A stretch of 64,000 nt of DNA from G963665185 sp049723905 (GCF_049723905.1 NZ_JBJKFD010000001.1:2976001-3040000); one strand, 5' to 3'; positions 24,518 to 33,313 are shown, counted from the first letter of the stretch. The notes: generated by a model not told the origin, from the sequence alone. Program-made: numbers and translations.

Positions 24518-26629
24518 CTAGCTCAACTTGAGTTCGTCGATCACGCGGTTCAGTTCTTCGGACAGTTCGGCCAATTGATCCATGGCAATGGACGACTGTT
24601 CCATGGCGTGCGAGGTTTCGTCTGCGATCCGGTTGATTTCCGAAGTTGCGCGGTTGATTTCCTCGGAGGTGGCGCTTTGTTCTTCGGCCGCGGTTGCGAT
24701 GGAGCGGACCTGTTCGGCCAGCTTTTCGATGACCTCTTGTATGGATTCCAGTGCGGAACCGGCCTCGCTCGCCAGGGTGGTGGTGGAGCCGACCATTTCC
24801 GCGGTCTGTGTCATGCTGTGCATGGAGGCGCGGGACGAATTCTGAATGGAGGATATGGCGTCCCCGACTTCCTTGGTTGCGCCCATGGTCTTTTCCGCCA
24901 GCTTGCGTACTTCGTCTGCAACAACTGCAAACCCGCGTCCGGCATCACCTGCGCGGGCAGCTTCAATGGCTGCGTTGAGCGCCAGGAGGTTGGTCTGGTC
25001 TGCAATGTCGGTAATCACGTTCATAACGTTGCCGATGGCCTCGGCCTGAACGCCCAGCTGCTCCATTTCCGTGCCCAGCTTTTCGGCTTCCTGCTTCAGC
25101 TTGCTCACGGCACCGGTCACTTCTTCCATGGTGTGTGCGCCGCGCTCGGCCTCTTGCTTGGCAAACTCGGCGTTTTCCGCGCTTTGGCTGGCATTGGAGG
25201 CGACTTCCAATACGGTGGCGTTCATTTCTTCCATGGCTGTGGCGTTTTCCGCCGCACGTTCACGCTGGATGTCCGAGCCCTGCCGGGATTCGCCAATCTG
25301 AACGGAAAGCTCGGTGGACGCCGCGGCAATGTGCTCCACTATCTGCTCCAGCTGTCCGGCAGCCTGCATCATGCCGTCGCGCTTGGCCGTTTCAGCCATC
25401 TTGCGGGCCTCTTCGGCCTGCGCCAGGGCGCGTTCGGCCTGCAGCGACTTATCTTCGGCCTCATGGGTCTTGTCTTCGGCAAGCCTGATGGTCTTGACCA
25501 GCTCGCCGACCATGTTTCGCAGATTGTTGAAGAGCACGCAGAGCTCATCCTTGTAGGAGCAATGATCGGGCATGGAATTGTAGTTGCCTTCGCCGATTTC
25601 CCGTGCATATCCGGCCATGGAGACAACCGGTCGCACCACGGATTTGTTGACATAATAGCCGCCGAGCATGGCGAAAACCAAAACCGCGAGAACACCTATA
25701 ATGATGATGTTGAATATGGCCTTGTTGGCAGCGGAAAAAACCTCATCCTGCTCTATGAAGGCGATCATCTTCCAGCCGGTTTCCTTGGAAACGCGGACCG
25801 ATGCAAAATAATCCTTGCCGTCAATTTCCAGCCCACTCAGCCAGCCGCCCTTGCTCTCGGCAATCGCTTTGAGAGTGGTGGACTCGACTTTGTCACCCTT
25901 GGCCAGTTCGGCAATATTCTTGAAGATGAAATCCTTGTGCCGGGGGTCTGCCAGCACAACACCATTCCCCTGGATGATGACGACATACCCGCTCTCCCCA
26001 ACCTTGAGATTGTTGACGATATCACTGAGCTTTCCAAGCGAGATGTCTACTGCGGAAATACCTACGAAATCTCCGCTGGGGTCGAAGATCTTTGTGGTGA
26101 CGCCGATATTGGGCACCCCTGACGTGGTTATGTACGCGGAAAGCAATGTCGAGTCGGACTGCGCCTTGCTTCCCTGGACATACCAGGGACGCTTGCGCGG
26201 GTCGTAGTCGTTTTTGATGATTTCCGTACCGTCCTGGGTATATCCGCCATCTTTGAATCCCATGTAGACGTAGGCAAAGTCGGGATTGGCTTTTACCAAT
26301 GAATTGGCCAGCCTGTAGACAAGCTTTTCCGACGGATCGGTTGCAAATTGTGTAGGCTTGGAAGGTCCGTCCAGATCAAAATAACGCGTCCACTTGCCCT
26401 CAGCATTGCGGACTTCATCAAGCTGGGCAATAAAAGTAGCCGTATTGGTGGCACGATTCAGAATTTCGTTGATATAGTCATTAACCAGCTGTAGCTGCTG
26501 CGACGACGACGATTGAAAGTCTTCCTCCACTGTACCATTTATCTGTACAAAAATGGCCCCAGTAACAATGGCAACGGAAACAAGAATAGGAAAGACTATT
26601 GCAAATATAAGTTTAAATCGAATCCCCAT
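24518..26629 (-). CDS. Methyl-accepting chemotaxis protein with dCache sensor
   Basis: A 703-residue chemoreceptor. TM1 at about 7-29, a periplasmic double-Cache domain (about 33-300) with the signature YDPRKRPWYVQ and ISAVDISL, TM2 at about 303-325, HAMP, then a long coiled-coil signalling domain whose hairpin tip reads DQTNLLALNAAIEAARAGDA. Such domains bind small organic acids or amino acids. There is no C-terminal pentapeptide tether for CheR. The start at 26629 follows GGGGGA. The gene stands alone; no che genes are in the window. Methylation helices contain several Glu/Gln pairs. Confidence 0.94.
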   Translation of the reverse strand: MGIRFKLIFAIVFPILVSVAIVTGAIFVQINGTVEEDFQSSSSQQLQLVNDYINEILNRATNTATFIAQLDEVRNAEGKWTRYFDLDGPSKPTQFATDPSEKLVYRLANSLVKANPDFAYVYMGFKDGGYTQDGTEIIKNDYDPRKRPWYVQGSKAQSDSTLLSAYITTSGVPNIGVTTKIFDPSGDFVGISAVDISLGKLSDIVNNLKVGESGYVVIIQGNGVVLADPRHKDFIFKNIAELAKGDKVESTTLKAIAESKGGWLSGLEIDGKDYFASVRVSKETGWKMIAFIEQDEVFSAANKAIFNIIIIGVLAVLVFAMLGGYYVNKSVVRPVVSMAGYAREIGEGNYNSMPDHCSYKDELCVLFNNLRNMVGELVKTIRLAEDKTHEAEDKSLQAERALAQAEEARKMAETAKRDGMMQAAGQLEQIVEHIAAASTELSVQIGESRQGSDIQRERAAENATAMEEMNATVLEVASNASQSAENAEFAKQEAERGAHTMEEVTGAVSKLKQEAEKLGTEMEQLGVQAEAIGNVMNVITDIADQTNLLALNAAIEAARAGDAGRGFAVVADEVRKLAEKTMGATKEVGDAISSIQNSSRASMHSMTQTAEMVGSTTTLASEAGSALESIQEVIEKLAEQVRSIATAAEEQSATSEEINRATSEINRIADETSHAMEQSSIAMDQLAELSEELNRVIDELKLS

Positions 26630-26919
26630 GGTTGTCCCCCGAACAAAAGTTAAGACATAGAACAATACACACCCCGTTCACCACACCAACAGAGATGCAA
26701 AAGAAGATACTTCGCGTGATAAGCTGATGAGGTGGATCCTAGCCTTGAGATAGCATCAAAGAATAGGTGCTACAATACGACTCTGTAAATTATAACAGTA
26801 CCATGCCGTTCTATATTCAACGTCATATGGCCCCCGGACAGAGGCAATTACGCGTATTTTAACGCCTAGCAGCGCAGAGAGAGGATTCCAGGCAGGGACA
26901 AAAAAATCATGCCCCGGGG
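26630..26919. other. Intergenic, 290 bp
   Basis: This separates the chemoreceptor (promoter side) from the 3' end of the exporter ATPase gene. I see no gene, no convincing terminator with a T-run and no repeat copy. Confidence 0.5.
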
Positions 26920-27648
26920 CTATACATCCCCGGCCAAATCTTCCGGACTGCGATCTGTCAGGTTGCCGTCCTCCAAAAAGATAACCCGATCCGCAATGTC
27001 CAAAATACGATTGTCGTGTGTCACCAGGAGGACGGAGCAGCCCCTTTTTTTGGCCATGGAATGAAGGCGGTCCACCACCTCGCGTCCGGATTTGCCATCC
27101 AGCGAGGCCGTGGGTTCGTCGGCAAGCACTATTTTCGGCTCCGCAGCCAGGGCGCGGGCAATGGCCACGCGCTGTTTCTGGCCCCCGGACAGCCGGTCCG
27201 GCTTTTCGTTGTAGCGCCCCTGCAGCCCCACCCCGTCCAGCAGTTCGTGGGCTGTTTTAACGGGGTCGGGAAACTTTTCCGGCGGATGCACCTGCATGGA
27301 CATGAGGACATTTTCCGTCACCGTGAGGGAATCGAGCAGATTGTGCAGCTGAAAGATGAACCCTATGGACTTGCGGATTTCCAGAAGCTTTTTGGAAGAG
27401 CAGCCTCGCAGCTCGTTCCCGAAGACATGCACGCTGCCCTTCTGGATGGCGCGCAACGCCCCTATAAGGGTAAGAAAGGTGGTCTTTCCCGAACCGGACG
27501 GCCCGGTGCAGATGACCACCTCGCCGGAGCGGATTTCCGTGGACACCTCGTGCAGCACCTCGTGCGCCAGATTGCCCGAGCCGAACGTATGGCTGAGCTT
27601 GTCCACCTTGATGAGTACGTCGAGTACGTCGAGCACGTCCTTATCCAT
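26920..27648 (-). CDS. DevA-like ABC exporter ATPase
   Basis: A 242-residue ATPase with Walker A (GPSGSGKTT, about 49-57), Q-loop FIFQLHNLLDSLT, signature LSGGQKQRVAIARAL, Walker B IVLADEPTASLDG and switch VTHDNR. The pattern GALRAIQKGSVHVFGNEL is that of the DevA/LolD/MacB class that powers FtsX-type permeases. The N-terminus contains three in-frame copies of the codons for Asp-Val-Leu (nine-base unit GACGTRCTC), probably a slippage product. It is the last gene of the devB-devC-devA order but is 251 bases away from devC, with a hairpin in between. Confidence 0.9.
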   Translation of the reverse strand: MDKDVLDVLDVLIKVDKLSHTFGSGNLAHEVLHEVSTEIRSGEVVICTGPSGSGKTTFLTLIGALRAIQKGSVHVFGNELRGCSSKKLLEIRKSIGFIFQLHNLLDSLTVTENVLMSMQVHPPEKFPDPVKTAHELLDGVGLQGRYNEKPDRLSGGQKQRVAIARALAAEPKIVLADEPTASLDGKSGREVVDRLHSMAKKRGCSVLLVTHDNRILDIADRVIFLEDGNLTDRSPEDLAGDV

Positions 27649-27864
27649 GGGCACATCCGGTCTGCTGAAGAAAAAAAGCCATGTTCACACGTCTCCCCCA
27701 AAGTGAGTTCCGCAAAAGGCATCGCACGTTTGGCGTCCGCTCAATCCAGTTCATGAAAAAGCACCAAAACAGGCGACACGTAACATGGTGGGCTATGCCC
27801 ACCATGCGCCGCCCAAAGCGGCATAAGCGAACATGAAAACCACGTTTTTAAGTTCACGATCCTT

Positions 27865-27890
27865 CACAAAATACGTTTACGTATTTTGTG
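27865..27890. terminator. Perfect hairpin between devC-like and devA-like genes
   Basis: CACAAAATAC-GTTTAC-GTATTTTGTG is a 10-bp perfect stem (12 bp if the loop closes to TT), 9 bases beyond the devC-like stop codon. It may attenuate transcription into the ATPase gene or protect the upstream message. There is no T-run. Confidence 0.5.
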
Positions 27891-27899
27891 GACTTCATA

Positions 27900-29057
27900 C
27901 TAAAAGATCTCGGCCGGGTCGGCGCGTTGCACCCGACGCATGGCAAAAAATCCGGAAAACACGCACATGGCTAGGGTCAGCCCGTAGGTGAAGGCGATCT
28001 TTTCCGGCGTCAGCAGCATGGACCAGCCCGTGACGCTGGACGTGTAGGTGTAGACCCCCCAGGATATGAGTGCGCCGGGAGGATAACCCAGCAGGGAGAG
28101 AATGAGCGATTCCTTGAGCACGAGGCGGGAAAAGTATCCGTTGGGATAGCCCATGGCCTTGAGCGTGGCGTATTCGGAGAGATGGTCGTTCACGTCCGTG
28201 TAGAGAATCTGGTAGACGATGACCATGCCCACGATAAGGCCCATGACCGCGCCTATCTCGAAAATAAAGCCCACGGCCGCCGTATTGGCCCAATAATCCA
28301 GTTCCTTGCGGATGAACTGCTCCCGGGTGACGACCTGCACATCGGGGGCATGGAGTGTTGTATTGAGCCTGTCCCGCACCGTGGCGGGATCGGCACCCGG
28401 CGCCAGCCGTATGAGCCCGAAATTGACGACTCCCCTGGGATTGTGCGGGAAAAGCTGCAAAAAGGTCTGGATGCCCGTGACCACGTTGCCGTAGGCAATA
28501 AACGAGGTGCCCAGGCCAAACAGCCCGGACAGCCGGGTGCGCCGGTCCATGACCACCGTACGGAAAGGGCCCTGCTTCTTGAACGTTTCCACCACCGGAC
28601 CGTAGAGATCCATGCTGAAGCGGTCATACAGGATGTTGCCTGTTACCTTGAGGCTGTCCGTATGCGCCAGAACGCCGGGAATTTGCAGGGAACGGGTGCC
28701 CGGCACCACACCCAAAACAAGCAGGGAACGCGAATAGCCGCTGGACAGATTGCGAAATTTGCCGAGGCGCACGTAAAACGGCTCCACCGCCGCCACCTGG
28801 GGGTCGCCCAGGCACTGGTACAGCCGCACCGAGGCAAAGGGATGGTCCGATCCCAAATATTCCAGGGAACGTGAAAACATAACCAGATCGGTGTCCAGAT
28901 GGCGGTGAACGGCCGTTGCGCTGCGCATGAGCGCGTCCTTGAAGCCAAGCTGCACCAGCACCAGAACAACGGCGAACGTGATGCCAGCAATGGCCGCAAC
29001 AAGGCGACGGGGCTGATTGATCAGCTGTTTCCAGGCCAGAGGAATACGCTTGCGCAT
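27900..29057 (-). CDS. DevC-like ABC exporter permease (FtsX/MacB fold)
   Basis: A 385-residue permease: TM1 at about 20-42 (VAAIAGITFAVVLVLVQLG), a large extracytoplasmic domain (about 43-260), then three helices at about 262-290, 310-340 and 350-375, the FtsX-type arrangement. The first 20 residues (MRKRIPLAWKQLINQPRRL) are typical of DevC. It works with the DevA-like ATPase and DevB-like adaptor as a tripartite exporter, known in cyanobacteria for glycolipid export; the substrate here is unknown. GGAGGG lies eight bases before the ATG at 29057. Confidence 0.9.
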   Translation of the reverse strand: MRKRIPLAWKQLINQPRRLVAAIAGITFAVVLVLVQLGFKDALMRSATAVHRHLDTDLVMFSRSLEYLGSDHPFASVRLYQCLGDPQVAAVEPFYVRLGKFRNLSSGYSRSLLVLGVVPGTRSLQIPGVLAHTDSLKVTGNILYDRFSMDLYGPVVETFKKQGPFRTVVMDRRTRLSGLFGLGTSFIAYGNVVTGIQTFLQLFPHNPRGVVNFGLIRLAPGADPATVRDRLNTTLHAPDVQVVTREQFIRKELDYWANTAAVGFIFEIGAVMGLIVGMVIVYQILYTDVNDHLSEYATLKAMGYPNGYFSRLVLKESLILSLLGYPPGALISWGVYTYTSSVTGWSMLLTPEKIAFTYGLTLAMCVFSGFFAMRRVQRADPAEIF

Positions 29058-29073
29058 GGGTATCGCCCTCCGG

Positions 29074-29961
29074 CTACTTGCCTGTCCCGATGACCACATG
29101 CACCAGCAGGCCGGTGAGGTGCTCCACCTTTTCCGGCTCGTCCAGGCGGATGTGCACCTTGACGACCCGCGCCTGGGTGTTTTCCGCCGGGTCCGGCGAA
29201 TAGTCCCGAGGCTCCTCCACCATCTCCCCTATGCGTTCCACCGTGCCGTGCAGCGGTTCGGGCAGCGCCCTGCTGGTGACCACGGCCCGCAGGCCGGGAC
29301 GCACCTTCAAAATATCGTCTTCGTAGACCTCAGCCACGGCCATCATGTGATCGATCATGCCCATGGCCAGCACCCCCGTGTTCCAGGGCACGCTTTCGCC
29401 GTCGCGGGCGTGGATTTTCAGGATGGTTCCGGAAACCGGGGCCACGATGTCCACCCGCGCCAGTTGTCCGGCACGGCTCTGGACCTCGGACCGGCTGGCC
29501 TGAAGCTGGGCCGCGGCCTGCTTGTAACGCTTGCTGGCCTGCTCAAAGGCATCGCGGGAAATCGCGCCCCTGGCCACGAGCGCCTTGTACCTGTTGAAAT
29601 CCCGTTGGGCCTGTTCAAAAGCGGCCCGGCGGGCAACCGCTTCGGCGCGGCTTTGGGCCACGTCCGAAGGCAGGGTCTGCATGTTGTCGATAATGGCCAC
29701 CACCTGGCCCTGCTCCACCTTGTCCCCCTCTTCCACCAGCAGCTTGGAAAGCCTTGCCGGAAACAGCCCGGAAGGTGCCTGCAGCTCGTACACCCCGTGC
29801 AATGGCTCAATGCGGCCCAGCGCTCCCACGCCGGGCAACTCTTCCGAGCCGGTCCTGCCCTGCACGGACGTCTCGGCCAGGGCCGTTGGAACGCCCTGAA
29901 GAGAACCGGCAACCAGTGCGAAAACCAACAAAACCACAAACCGGGGAAGCAACATGTGCAT
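29074..29961 (-). CDS. DevB-like periplasmic adaptor (HlyD/RND family)
   Basis: A 295-residue membrane fusion protein. Signal peptide or anchor at about 5-28, then lipoyl-like half (GRIEPLHGVYELQAPSG), a helical hairpin (about 100-165) and the second half VDIVAPVSGTILKIHARDGESV, then a beta-barrel domain. GVGALGRIEP is the hallmark of the DevB group. It starts the leftward devB-devC-devA operon; devC follows 16 bases after the stop. It would link the inner-membrane pump to an outer-membrane channel encoded elsewhere. Confidence 0.9.
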   Translation of the reverse strand: MHMLLPRFVVLLVFALVAGSLQGVPTALAETSVQGRTGSEELPGVGALGRIEPLHGVYELQAPSGLFPARLSKLLVEEGDKVEQGQVVAIIDNMQTLPSDVAQSRAEAVARRAAFEQAQRDFNRYKALVARGAISRDAFEQASKRYKQAAAQLQASRSEVQSRAGQLARVDIVAPVSGTILKIHARDGESVPWNTGVLAMGMIDHMMAVAEVYEDDILKVRPGLRAVVTSRALPEPLHGTVERIGEMVEEPRDYSPDPAENTQARVVKVHIRLDEPEKVEHLTGLLVHVVIGTGK

Positions 29962-30376
29962 AAAGGAAGGCCTCGCAGACTAGAAGGTTGGCACGGGGAT
30001 CATAGTTTCATTTGATAGGCTGAACAGGGGGTTGCGTCAATAATAGGCGCAAAATCATCGGACGAGGCAAAGGACCGGCAGGCGCTCCGCCCCCCTTCGG
30101 GAAAAACAAAAAGAGCCGTGGGAAGGTGCAATGGCAGCACAGAAAGCCAAGCCACTGCCGGGCAGCAGGAGTATGGCAAGCAAAGTGGAGAGAGTGAGAG
30201 CCTGTGTTTCTTGGACGAGGAAATGCTGTCAAAATACACACCTTCGCCATTTGTTTCGTACGGAGCTTTTACGACCATGCAAAGGTGTGGCTGAACAACA
30301 AAAGAATTCTCTGCGTGCCGACTGTCCGCAGCAGGATCGCATCTGCCATGGACAGCCGGCTCATGGGATACATTTC
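29962..30376. other. Intergenic, 415 bp, no gene seen
   Basis: This holds the upstream region of the exporter operon and the 3' flank of the unknown secreted protein gene. Open frames are short and have neither ribosome-binding sites nor protein-like composition. No repeat copy or T-run terminator recognised. Confidence 0.5.
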
Positions 30377-31483
30377 CTATCTGTACAAACGGCAGGACTT
30401 GAAGCTGAACTGGCGGCCCCTGTAATTGAAAAAATAGGTGTAGGTGCTGGTCTTGCCGGAAAAATCATTGGTGTTGGTATTGTAATAGCCCTGCTTCACG
30501 CTAAGTTTTCCCGGAAGCAGATCATTTGTGTATGCGCCGTCCACCAGCAGTGTCTTGTTGTTTCCGGTCAGGTTCTTGATGGTCCGCATGGACTGACCGC
30601 AGGCGTATTTCTGTCCACTGGGCTTGGTGCAGTACTGGGTCATCTTCTTGAACGAATCCACGATCACCTTCACAAAGTGTATGGGCGCATCCGATGTGTT
30701 GCGGATGGTTGTTCTGTAGAACATATGGTAGCGCAAAGAACGCCAGCTGGAAGGCAACTTTTCATTATTAAACGGCTTGCTGCCCACATATTGGGACTGG
30801 AAGTCCAGGACCGGGTTGCCGAAGTTATCGGTGATGCGGAGCATGGCGTCGCATCCGCTGCCAAGCCTTTCCACACGGATGGCAGACGGCGCCTGCGTCT
30901 GCTGCGGGTTGTAATTGTCGTAAGGAGAGCCCCCAGAACCGGAAGAACCGAAAGAGCCGGGAGAAGGAGCAGGCTGGGCCACATCCTCCACGCCGGGATA
31001 ATACCAGGTGTTCATGGAGTGGCGGATATTCTGCCGGGCGCGCTCGTGGCCCTTCATGGAAAGGCCCTGAAAAATGTAGTTAACCCCTTTGTACCGGGAT
31101 GCGACCAGGGAGGAGTCGAAATATGCGCCGTTCTGAGTATGGCCGGAGTAGACCCTGGTGACGGCGGGATACCCGGAAACATGGCCGGGCTGTTCGGAGA
31201 TGAAGTCCTGAAAAGGCAGACCGCGCTGGGTCATTTGGGCGGTCCACAAATCCAGGAGTTTGCCCAGAGGAAGTTCTGGACCGGGAGCCGCGTATAATTC
31301 GATGAAGGCATTCTGGTTGGGTGAGATGCATTGCTTGATGACGTCGTTGCCGCGCGCGGAAATGTTGTCGTTCCAGCCTGGTGGACAATCAAGCCCTTTG
31401 GACATGTCTGTGGCAAAAGCAAACGAAGCAACCGACACCAAGATAAGAAGAAAACAAAAGCTGGCCCTGAGAATCCTGATCAT
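30377..31483 (-). CDS. Secreted protein of unknown function
   Basis: A 368-residue protein with a signal peptide (MIRILRASFCFLLILVSVASFAFA, cleavage near 24). The first domain (about 25-160) begins with CPPGW and has a second Cys before ISPNQNAFIELYAA; it resembles no family I can name. A Ser/Gly/Pro linker (about 172-205) leads to a second domain with several cysteines, repeated aromatic residues and an FFNYRGRQFSF ending. It may be periplasmic or exported. It is transcribed toward the DevBCA exporter operon, but the 415-bp gap argues against cotranscription. No enzyme motif visible. Confidence 0.75.
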   Translation of the reverse strand: MIRILRASFCFLLILVSVASFAFATDMSKGLDCPPGWNDNISARGNDVIKQCISPNQNAFIELYAAPGPELPLGKLLDLWTAQMTQRGLPFQDFISEQPGHVSGYPAVTRVYSGHTQNGAYFDSSLVASRYKGVNYIFQGLSMKGHERARQNIRHSMNTWYYPGVEDVAQPAPSPGSFGSSGSGGSPYDNYNPQQTQAPSAIRVERLGSGCDAMLRITDNFGNPVLDFQSQYVGSKPFNNEKLPSSWRSLRYHMFYRTTIRNTSDAPIHFVKVIVDSFKKMTQYCTKPSGQKYACGQSMRTIKNLTGNNKTLLVDGAYTNDLLPGKLSVKQGYYNTNTNDFSGKTSTYTYFFNYRGRQFSFKSCRLYR

Positions 31484-31764
31484 TTCGCCCTCCTCCGGTT
31501 TTTCAATACCCTACCTTCTGTCCATTGTTATTTCAAATAACGATTCAAAAAAATAAGGTGCTTCACTCAGCGAGGGACGTTCAAGAAATTTAGCGAAAAA
31601 AGATACTTTAAAAAAATACAAAAAAAATCATAAAAAAAATAAAAACAGAATAACAAATTACTCAAAATGATATTTTTAATAAATATTATTTGCTACATTC
31701 AATATTATTGCCATTTTTTTAAAATTCTAAAATATAATTATTCGCATTTTTATGCGAAACTAAC
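31484..31764. other. AT-rich intergenic DNA
   Basis: The base composition drops sharply from here on (long A and T runs such as ttttaataaatattattt), unlike the GC-rich genes to the left. This is the left edge of a segment that looks foreign. No gene seen. Confidence 0.6.
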
Positions 31765-31792
31765 TTGACATACACATAAAATTATGTATTTT
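31741..31792 (+). promoter_or_regulatory. Promoter with two inverted repeats upstream of XRE regulator
   Basis: A -35 box TTGACA (31765-31770) and a possible -10 TATTTT (31787-31792, 16-base spacer) are bracketed by two palindromes: TTCGCAT-TTTT-ATGCGAA (31741-31758) just upstream and ACATAA-AA-TTATGT (31774-31787) in the spacer. Their position suits autoregulation by the XRE protein encoded 46 bases downstream. The operator role is an inference. Confidence 0.55.
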
Positions 31793-31837
31793 TTTTACTC
31801 ACATTAACGACAACAAGGTGGAGGAATGGAGGCCGAC

Positions 31838-32209
31838 ATGAGCGCCCGCTTTGGAGAAATTGTCGGAAAGGCGAGAAGGAATAAAGGTTTAACCCTGAAA
31901 AAACTTTCACAATTTGTTGGGATTGGACCAAGTATCCTTTCAGAAATTGAACATGGACGACGACTTCCCCCTAAAGACACTAATAAGCTCAAAGACCTCG
32001 CAATTATCCTTGGTCTGGACCAGACAAAAATGCTTGATAGCGCCAAAATTGAGCGCCAAGCAACTAAGCCCAAGTTATTTGACCGTCTTTATGCAATTAA
32101 CCCAGAAGCAGCATTAGGGCTTTGCCGTGCTCAGGACGAACCGACTGATGAGGATTTTCTTAACGCATTGATAAAAGCTCTCGAACTATTAGGGAAGGAG
32201 GGAAATTAA
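31838..32209 (+). CDS. XRE-family transcriptional regulator
   Basis: A 123-residue protein. The N-terminal helix-turn-helix (about 5-60) is of the Cro/C1 type: GEIVGKARRNKGLTLKKLSQFVGIGPSILSEIEHGRRLPP. The C-terminal half (about 62-123) is helical and may bind the partner. GGAGG is six bases before the ATG at 31838, better than an ATG 12 bases upstream. It is followed two bases later by an ImmA-like peptidase gene; such pairs act as repressor and repressor-cleaving protease in mobile elements, or as stress-response pairs. The codon use is AT-rich compared with flanking genes. Confidence 0.88.
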   Translation: MSARFGEIVGKARRNKGLTLKKLSQFVGIGPSILSEIEHGRRLPPKDTNKLKDLAIILGLDQTKMLDSAKIERQATKPKLFDRLYAINPEAALGLCRAQDEPTDEDFLNALIKALELLGKEGN

Positions 32210-32211
32210 AT

Positions 32212-32811
32212 TTGAACACCACTGTTCCGGTAGTCCCCCCAAAAAGTCGTCCGACCATCCAAAGAGAAGCAGCATGCTTCCTAAAAAAATGGATTCCGGA
32301 AGCAATCCGCTCAGAGGAGCCTATCGAGATCGATTATATTTATGATGTTATCTTAACGGAACATTATGAAATCAAGACAGGCTACATAGATTTGAGTTCA
32401 CTTGGGATTGGAAGAGGAATCCTTGGATTCACAGATGCAGAGACTCGCCAAAGCTGGATAACGAGTTCACTGGCAGACGCAACGGATACAGTGGGAAGAA
32501 GAAGATTTAGAGCAACAGTGGGCCATGAGATCGGACACTGCATAATGCATGTTCCCTATCTAGAAAAATTCAGATCTGCCTCCTCTCGAAATTGTGGGGA
32601 GTTATGTAGAGCATGCAGAAGTGATCTTCCAGCCTACAAAGATCCGGAATGGCAGGCGTGGGAGTATGGGGATGAGCTTCTCATGCCGACGGTATTATTG
32701 AAAAAACTAATCAAAGAAGGAAAAAATGTTCAGGATCTTGCTAAAAATTTCGACCTTAATCCGGGATATATAAAAACGAGGCTCAAAAAACTAAAAATAA
32801 GGCTCTCGTAA
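32212..32811 (+). CDS. ImmA/IrrE-like metallopeptidase
   Basis: A 199-residue protein with the zinc-protease motif HEIGH (in ATVGHEIGHCIMH) and, downstream, WQAWEYGDELLMP, the equivalent of the E-x-x-A-x-x-F-A-x-x-L-x-M-P segment of the ImmA/IrrE family that supplies the third zinc ligand. Between them is an unusual short insertion with cysteines (CGELCRACRSD), possibly a second metal site. In known systems ImmA cleaves the XRE repressor. The likely start is TTG at 32212, with GGAGG ten bases upstream and two bases after the regulator stop. No integrase or transfer gene is nearby. Confidence 0.85.
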   Translation: MNTTVPVVPPKSRPTIQREAACFLKKWIPEAIRSEEPIEIDYIYDVILTEHYEIKTGYIDLSSLGIGRGILGFTDAETRQSWITSSLADATDTVGRRRFRATVGHEIGHCIMHVPYLEKFRSASSRNCGELCRACRSDLPAYKDPEWQAWEYGDELLMPTVLLKKLIKEGKNVQDLAKNFDLNPGYIKTRLKKLKIRLS

Positions 32812-32967
32812 TGTTGGCGCATTACAAGAGCCAATAAATATACCCCTGAAATCTCAACCGTAGAGACCGGATCAGGGTCCCTTGATGCTTAGGGTAAGTA
32901 TGTTATTGTATATTATATCCAGTACAATCTACGCGTCAAGAGAAAGTCTCAAACAGGAGATGCTAGC

Positions 32968-33096
32968 ATGAAAAAGCATATGCCAGATCCCCCTGAAAAG
33001 GTTCTGATCTTCCGGTGGACGCGCAGGTGTCCTAAAACTGGTCGAATCATACGAGCCAAAGGGCGTCCTTTCCCTATGTGGGTTGACCCCAAATAA
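32968..33096 (+). CDS. 42-residue basic protein downstream of XRE-ImmA pair
   Basis: This small gene has all signs of expression: AGGAG eight bases before the ATG, a 42-codon frame and an intrinsic terminator 13 bases after the stop. The product is basic with a Lys-Thr-Gly segment in the middle (RCPKTGRIIRAKGRPFPMW). It resembles short basic proteins with an RR..KTG.I..AKGRPFP pattern found in islands and prophages of related bacteria as far as I recall, without known function. It may be cotranscribed with the two genes before it or have its own promoter in the 156-bp gap. Confidence 0.7.
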   Translation: MKKHMPDPPEKVLIFRWTRRCPKTGRIIRAKGRPFPMWVDPK

Positions 33097-33109
33097 GGGT
33101 CGAAAGTCC

Positions 33110-33140
33110 AGCCCCCGAACATAAGTTCGGGGGCTTTTTT
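33110..33140 (+). terminator. Intrinsic terminator after 42-residue gene
   Basis: AGCCCCCGAAC-ATAA-GTTCGGGGGCT at 33110-33135 is a perfect 11-bp stem followed by TTTTT. Confidence 0.9.
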
Positions 33141-33148
33141 CAGCACAA

Positions 33149-33187
33149 AAAAAGGCCTGATCCGGTTTAACCCGCATCAGGCCTTAT
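33149..33187 (-). terminator. Intrinsic terminator of tRNA-Thr
   Basis: On the minus strand AAGGCCTGAT pairs with ATCAGGCCTT and is followed by a T-run (TTTTTTT). It lies six bases beyond the 3' end of the tRNA gene. Confidence 0.8.
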
Positions 33188-33193
33188 CTTTCG

Positions 33194-33269
<76 letters not shown>

Positions 33270-33289
33270 CGATTCGAGGAAGAACTACT

Positions 33290-33313
33290 GACAGAATTGC
33301 CACACCCTGTCAA
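33290..33313 (-). promoter_or_regulatory. Possible tRNA-Thr promoter
   Basis: On the minus strand TTGACA (33308-33313) is followed after 17 bases by CAGTAG, about 20 bases before the mature tRNA 5' end. The -10 box is poor, so only the -35 is convincing. Confidence 0.4.

Noticed and set aside
24458..26122. Antisense frame of over 550 codons across the chemoreceptor; a similar one over the receptor at 35931
   Set aside because: Both are opposite to strongly conserved signalling domains and have no start signals.
31838..32811. Type II toxin-antitoxin pair
   Set aside because: The zinc-peptidase motif and larger size fit ImmA/IrrE rather than a COG2856-unrelated small toxin; a stress or repressor-cleavage role is more likely.
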